Source of the DNA: Bacillota bacterium
GTDB taxonomy: Bacteria > Bacillota > Clostridia > Lachnospirales > Lachnospiraceae
DNA length: 7,223 nucleotides
Direction: 5' to 3'
Assembly (NCBI GenBank): GCA_023399455.1
Contig: JAEWPN010000052.1
Coordinates: forward strand, 1-7,223
Part shown: piece by piece, positions 6,165 through 7,223 of the stretch
How positions within the stretch are numbered: the stretch's first letter is position 1
Layout of the letters: every line of letters begins with the position of its first letter
Notes under the pieces: model-generated
Told to the model about the DNA's origin: nothing
Database searches by the model: none
The model's input: the letters and a program-made list of their open reading frames with translations, nothing else
Position numbers and translations under genes: made by a program

Positions 6165-7088
6165 ATGGCAAAACAAGACGCAGATTTGATGGAATCAGGC
6201 GCTAAGGTAAAACTTGGTGCATCGGATATGATGATCAGAGGATTCGGATATGCATTTATTGCATTTTATGCGCTCTGCTGCATTGTCCCGTTCATAATAA
6301 TTATTAGTACATCCTTTACCAGTGAATCGGTGATCCGTGCGGAAGGTGTACAGATAATTCCCAAGGCGATCAGCATGGAAGCATATTCTATGATTACGAA
6401 AAGCGGCGGTATTTGGAAATCTTACATATTGACCATTCTGCTGACATTCTTTGGTACCGGAATTGGATTATCCATTATTTCCATGACAGGGTATGCTCTG
6501 CAGAGAAAGGATTTTCCTTTCAGAAATGCGATTTCTTTTTATATTTACTTCACCAGCCTGTTTTCAGCAGGACTTGCGCCGTATTATCTGCTGATGACAC
6601 AGACCTATCATCTGAAGGACAGTTATTTGGCAGTCTTATTTCCGCTATTGATGACGCCGTGGCTGATTATCCTGATGAAGAACTTTGTGAAGGCGATTCC
6701 GCATGAAATTACAGAGTCGGGCAAAATTGACGGGGCAGGAGATATGAAGATCTTTACCGCATTGATTTTACCTATGCTGAAGCCCGCATTGGCAACGATC
6801 GGATTGTTCCTTGCACTTGGATATTGGAATGAATGGTATCAGTCATCTCTGTTTCTCAGCTCTAAGGTGGAGATCAAACCGCTCCAGTATACTCTGTACG
6901 AAATCGTAAACAGAACGGATGCGCTGAAGAATTCGGTTGCGGGACAGTTTATCAATTTGGGAGATATCCCTCAGGAGAGTGTTAAGATGGCCAATGCGGT
7001 GCTGGCCACCGGACCGATCATACTGTTATATCCTTTTGTACAGAAGTACTTCATCAGCGGCATTACCGTAGGTGCCGTAAAAGGCTGA
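6165..7088 (+). CDS. ABC sugar transporter permease, YtcP/LplC-type second subunit
   Basis: The second membrane subunit (307 residues) of the same CUT1 importer, expected to form a heterodimer with the product of 5158-6129. A short hydrophilic N-terminus is followed by hydrophobic segments at about 26-50, 87-110, 122-145, 153-172, 206-222 and 276-296. The EAA loop is at 182-207, here reading ITESGKIDGAGD and LPMLKP; Gly replaces the second Ala of the usual motif, a common variation. The GYWNEWY segment (219-225) and the ending SGITVGAVKG are characteristic of MalG/YtcP-like permeases. GGAGG (6154-6158) six bases upstream supports the ATG. The 35-bp gap to the first permease contains no promoter or terminator that I can see, so the genes are co-transcribed. 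Confidence 0.93.
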   Translation: MAKQDADLMESGAKVKLGASDMMIRGFGYAFIAFYALCCIVPFIIIISTSFTSESVIRAEGVQIIPKAISMEAYSMITKSGGIWKSYILTILLTFFGTGIGLSIISMTGYALQRKDFPFRNAISFYIYFTSLFSAGLAPYYLLMTQTYHLKDSYLAVLFPLLMTPWLIILMKNFVKAIPHEITESGKIDGAGDMKIFTALILPMLKPALATIGLFLALGYWNEWYQSSLFLSSKVEIKPLQYTLYEIVNRTDALKNSVAGQFINLGDIPQESVKMANAVLATGPIILLYPFVQKYFISGITVGAVKG

Positions 7089-7109
7089 GAATCAGGAACT
7101 TATTACCGG

Positions 7110-7137
7110 ATTGTTACTCTGGCAGTCCAGAGACAAT
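7110..7137 (+). promoter_or_regulatory. Intercistronic hairpin before the solute-binding protein gene
   Basis: CTCTGG (7117-7122) pairs with CCAGAG (7127-7132) around a CAGT loop, and ATTGT (7110-7114) pairs with ACAAT (7133-7137) beyond a two-base TA bulge. No T-run follows, so it is not a standard terminator. It is more likely an mRNA stabilising or processing element that lets the downstream gene be expressed above the permeases. Confidence 0.5.
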
Positions 7138-7179
7138 ATAGATGATGCGATAGCATTTCCCAAAAAAGGAGGAAAGAAC

Positions 7180-7223
7180 ATGAAAAAGAAACTAGTTGCA
7201 TTATTACTTGCAGCCTCGATGGT
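7180..7223 (+). CDS. Start of a secreted protein, probably the ABC solute-binding lipoprotein (3' end outside the window)
   Basis: Only 14 full codons and part of a fifteenth are present: MKKKLVALLLAASM and then a Val codon (GT). The start has a perfect AGGAGG (7167-7172) seven bases upstream. A triple-lysine N-terminus followed by an uninterrupted hydrophobic stretch is a signal peptide beginning. Following two CUT1 permease genes, the expected product is the extracellular sugar-binding lipoprotein that delivers substrate to the permeases. The lipobox cysteine and all binding-domain sequence lie outside the window, so the function is inferred from position and signal peptide alone. Confidence 0.8.
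   Translation, partial: MKKKLVALLLAASM

Noticed and set aside
6413..6706. 97-codon plus-strand frame inside the second permease gene
   Set aside because: An alternate frame within a well-supported membrane protein; no sign of independent translation or a known product.
1244..7088. A novel defence, mobile or RNA-based system
   Set aside because: All genes fit ordinary carbohydrate uptake and regulation families; there are no transposase, nuclease or repeat-array signals and no tRNA or rRNA sequence that I recognise.

Overview
The window looks like a piece of a Bacillota genome, most likely Clostridia and plausibly a gut-type Lachnospiraceae. The evidence is strong AGGAGG-type ribosome binding sites, sigmaA-type promoters with 17-bp spacers, a CUT1 sugar transporter of the LplB/YtcP type with no ATPase gene visible here, and a cytoplasmic family 2 glycoside hydrolase. 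This assignment is inference from gene style, not from a marker gene. Everything recognised lies on the + strand.

Layout. Positions 1-1040 hold a radical SAM protein with extra C-terminal cysteines; its reading frame is open to the left edge, so its start lies outside. A 203-bp gap follows with a good promoter (TTGACT-17-CATAAT) whose start region is covered by the 16-bp near-palindrome TTGAAACCGATTTCAA. Next come a GH2 glycosidase (1244-3676) and a LacI-family regulator (start best placed at 3760, end 4821). The regulator has its own perfect-consensus promoter, TTGACA-17-TATAAT, overlapping the GH2 stop codon. A strong terminator hairpin (4874-4911) ends that unit. After a second promoter (TTGACT-17-TAAAAT) come two ABC permease genes (5158-6129 and 6165-7088), then the first 15 codons of a secreted protein, very probably the solute-binding lipoprotein, running off the right edge.

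How it works together (inference). The transporter imports an oligosaccharide or glycoside, the GH2 enzyme, which has no signal peptide, cleaves it in the cytoplasm, and the LacI-family protein represses both units until an inducer appears. The main support is that exactly the same 16-bp operator stands at the GH2 promoter and at the transporter promoter. Two close variants stand around the transporter promoter and behind the regulator gene, and a weaker one stands at the regulator's own promoter. The same sequences also fit the general CcpA cre consensus, so catabolite control is a competing or additional explanation. The substrate cannot be named from this window.

I see no mobile element, CRISPR array, RNA gene or clearly novel machinery. 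The interest lies in the compact regulatory layout.
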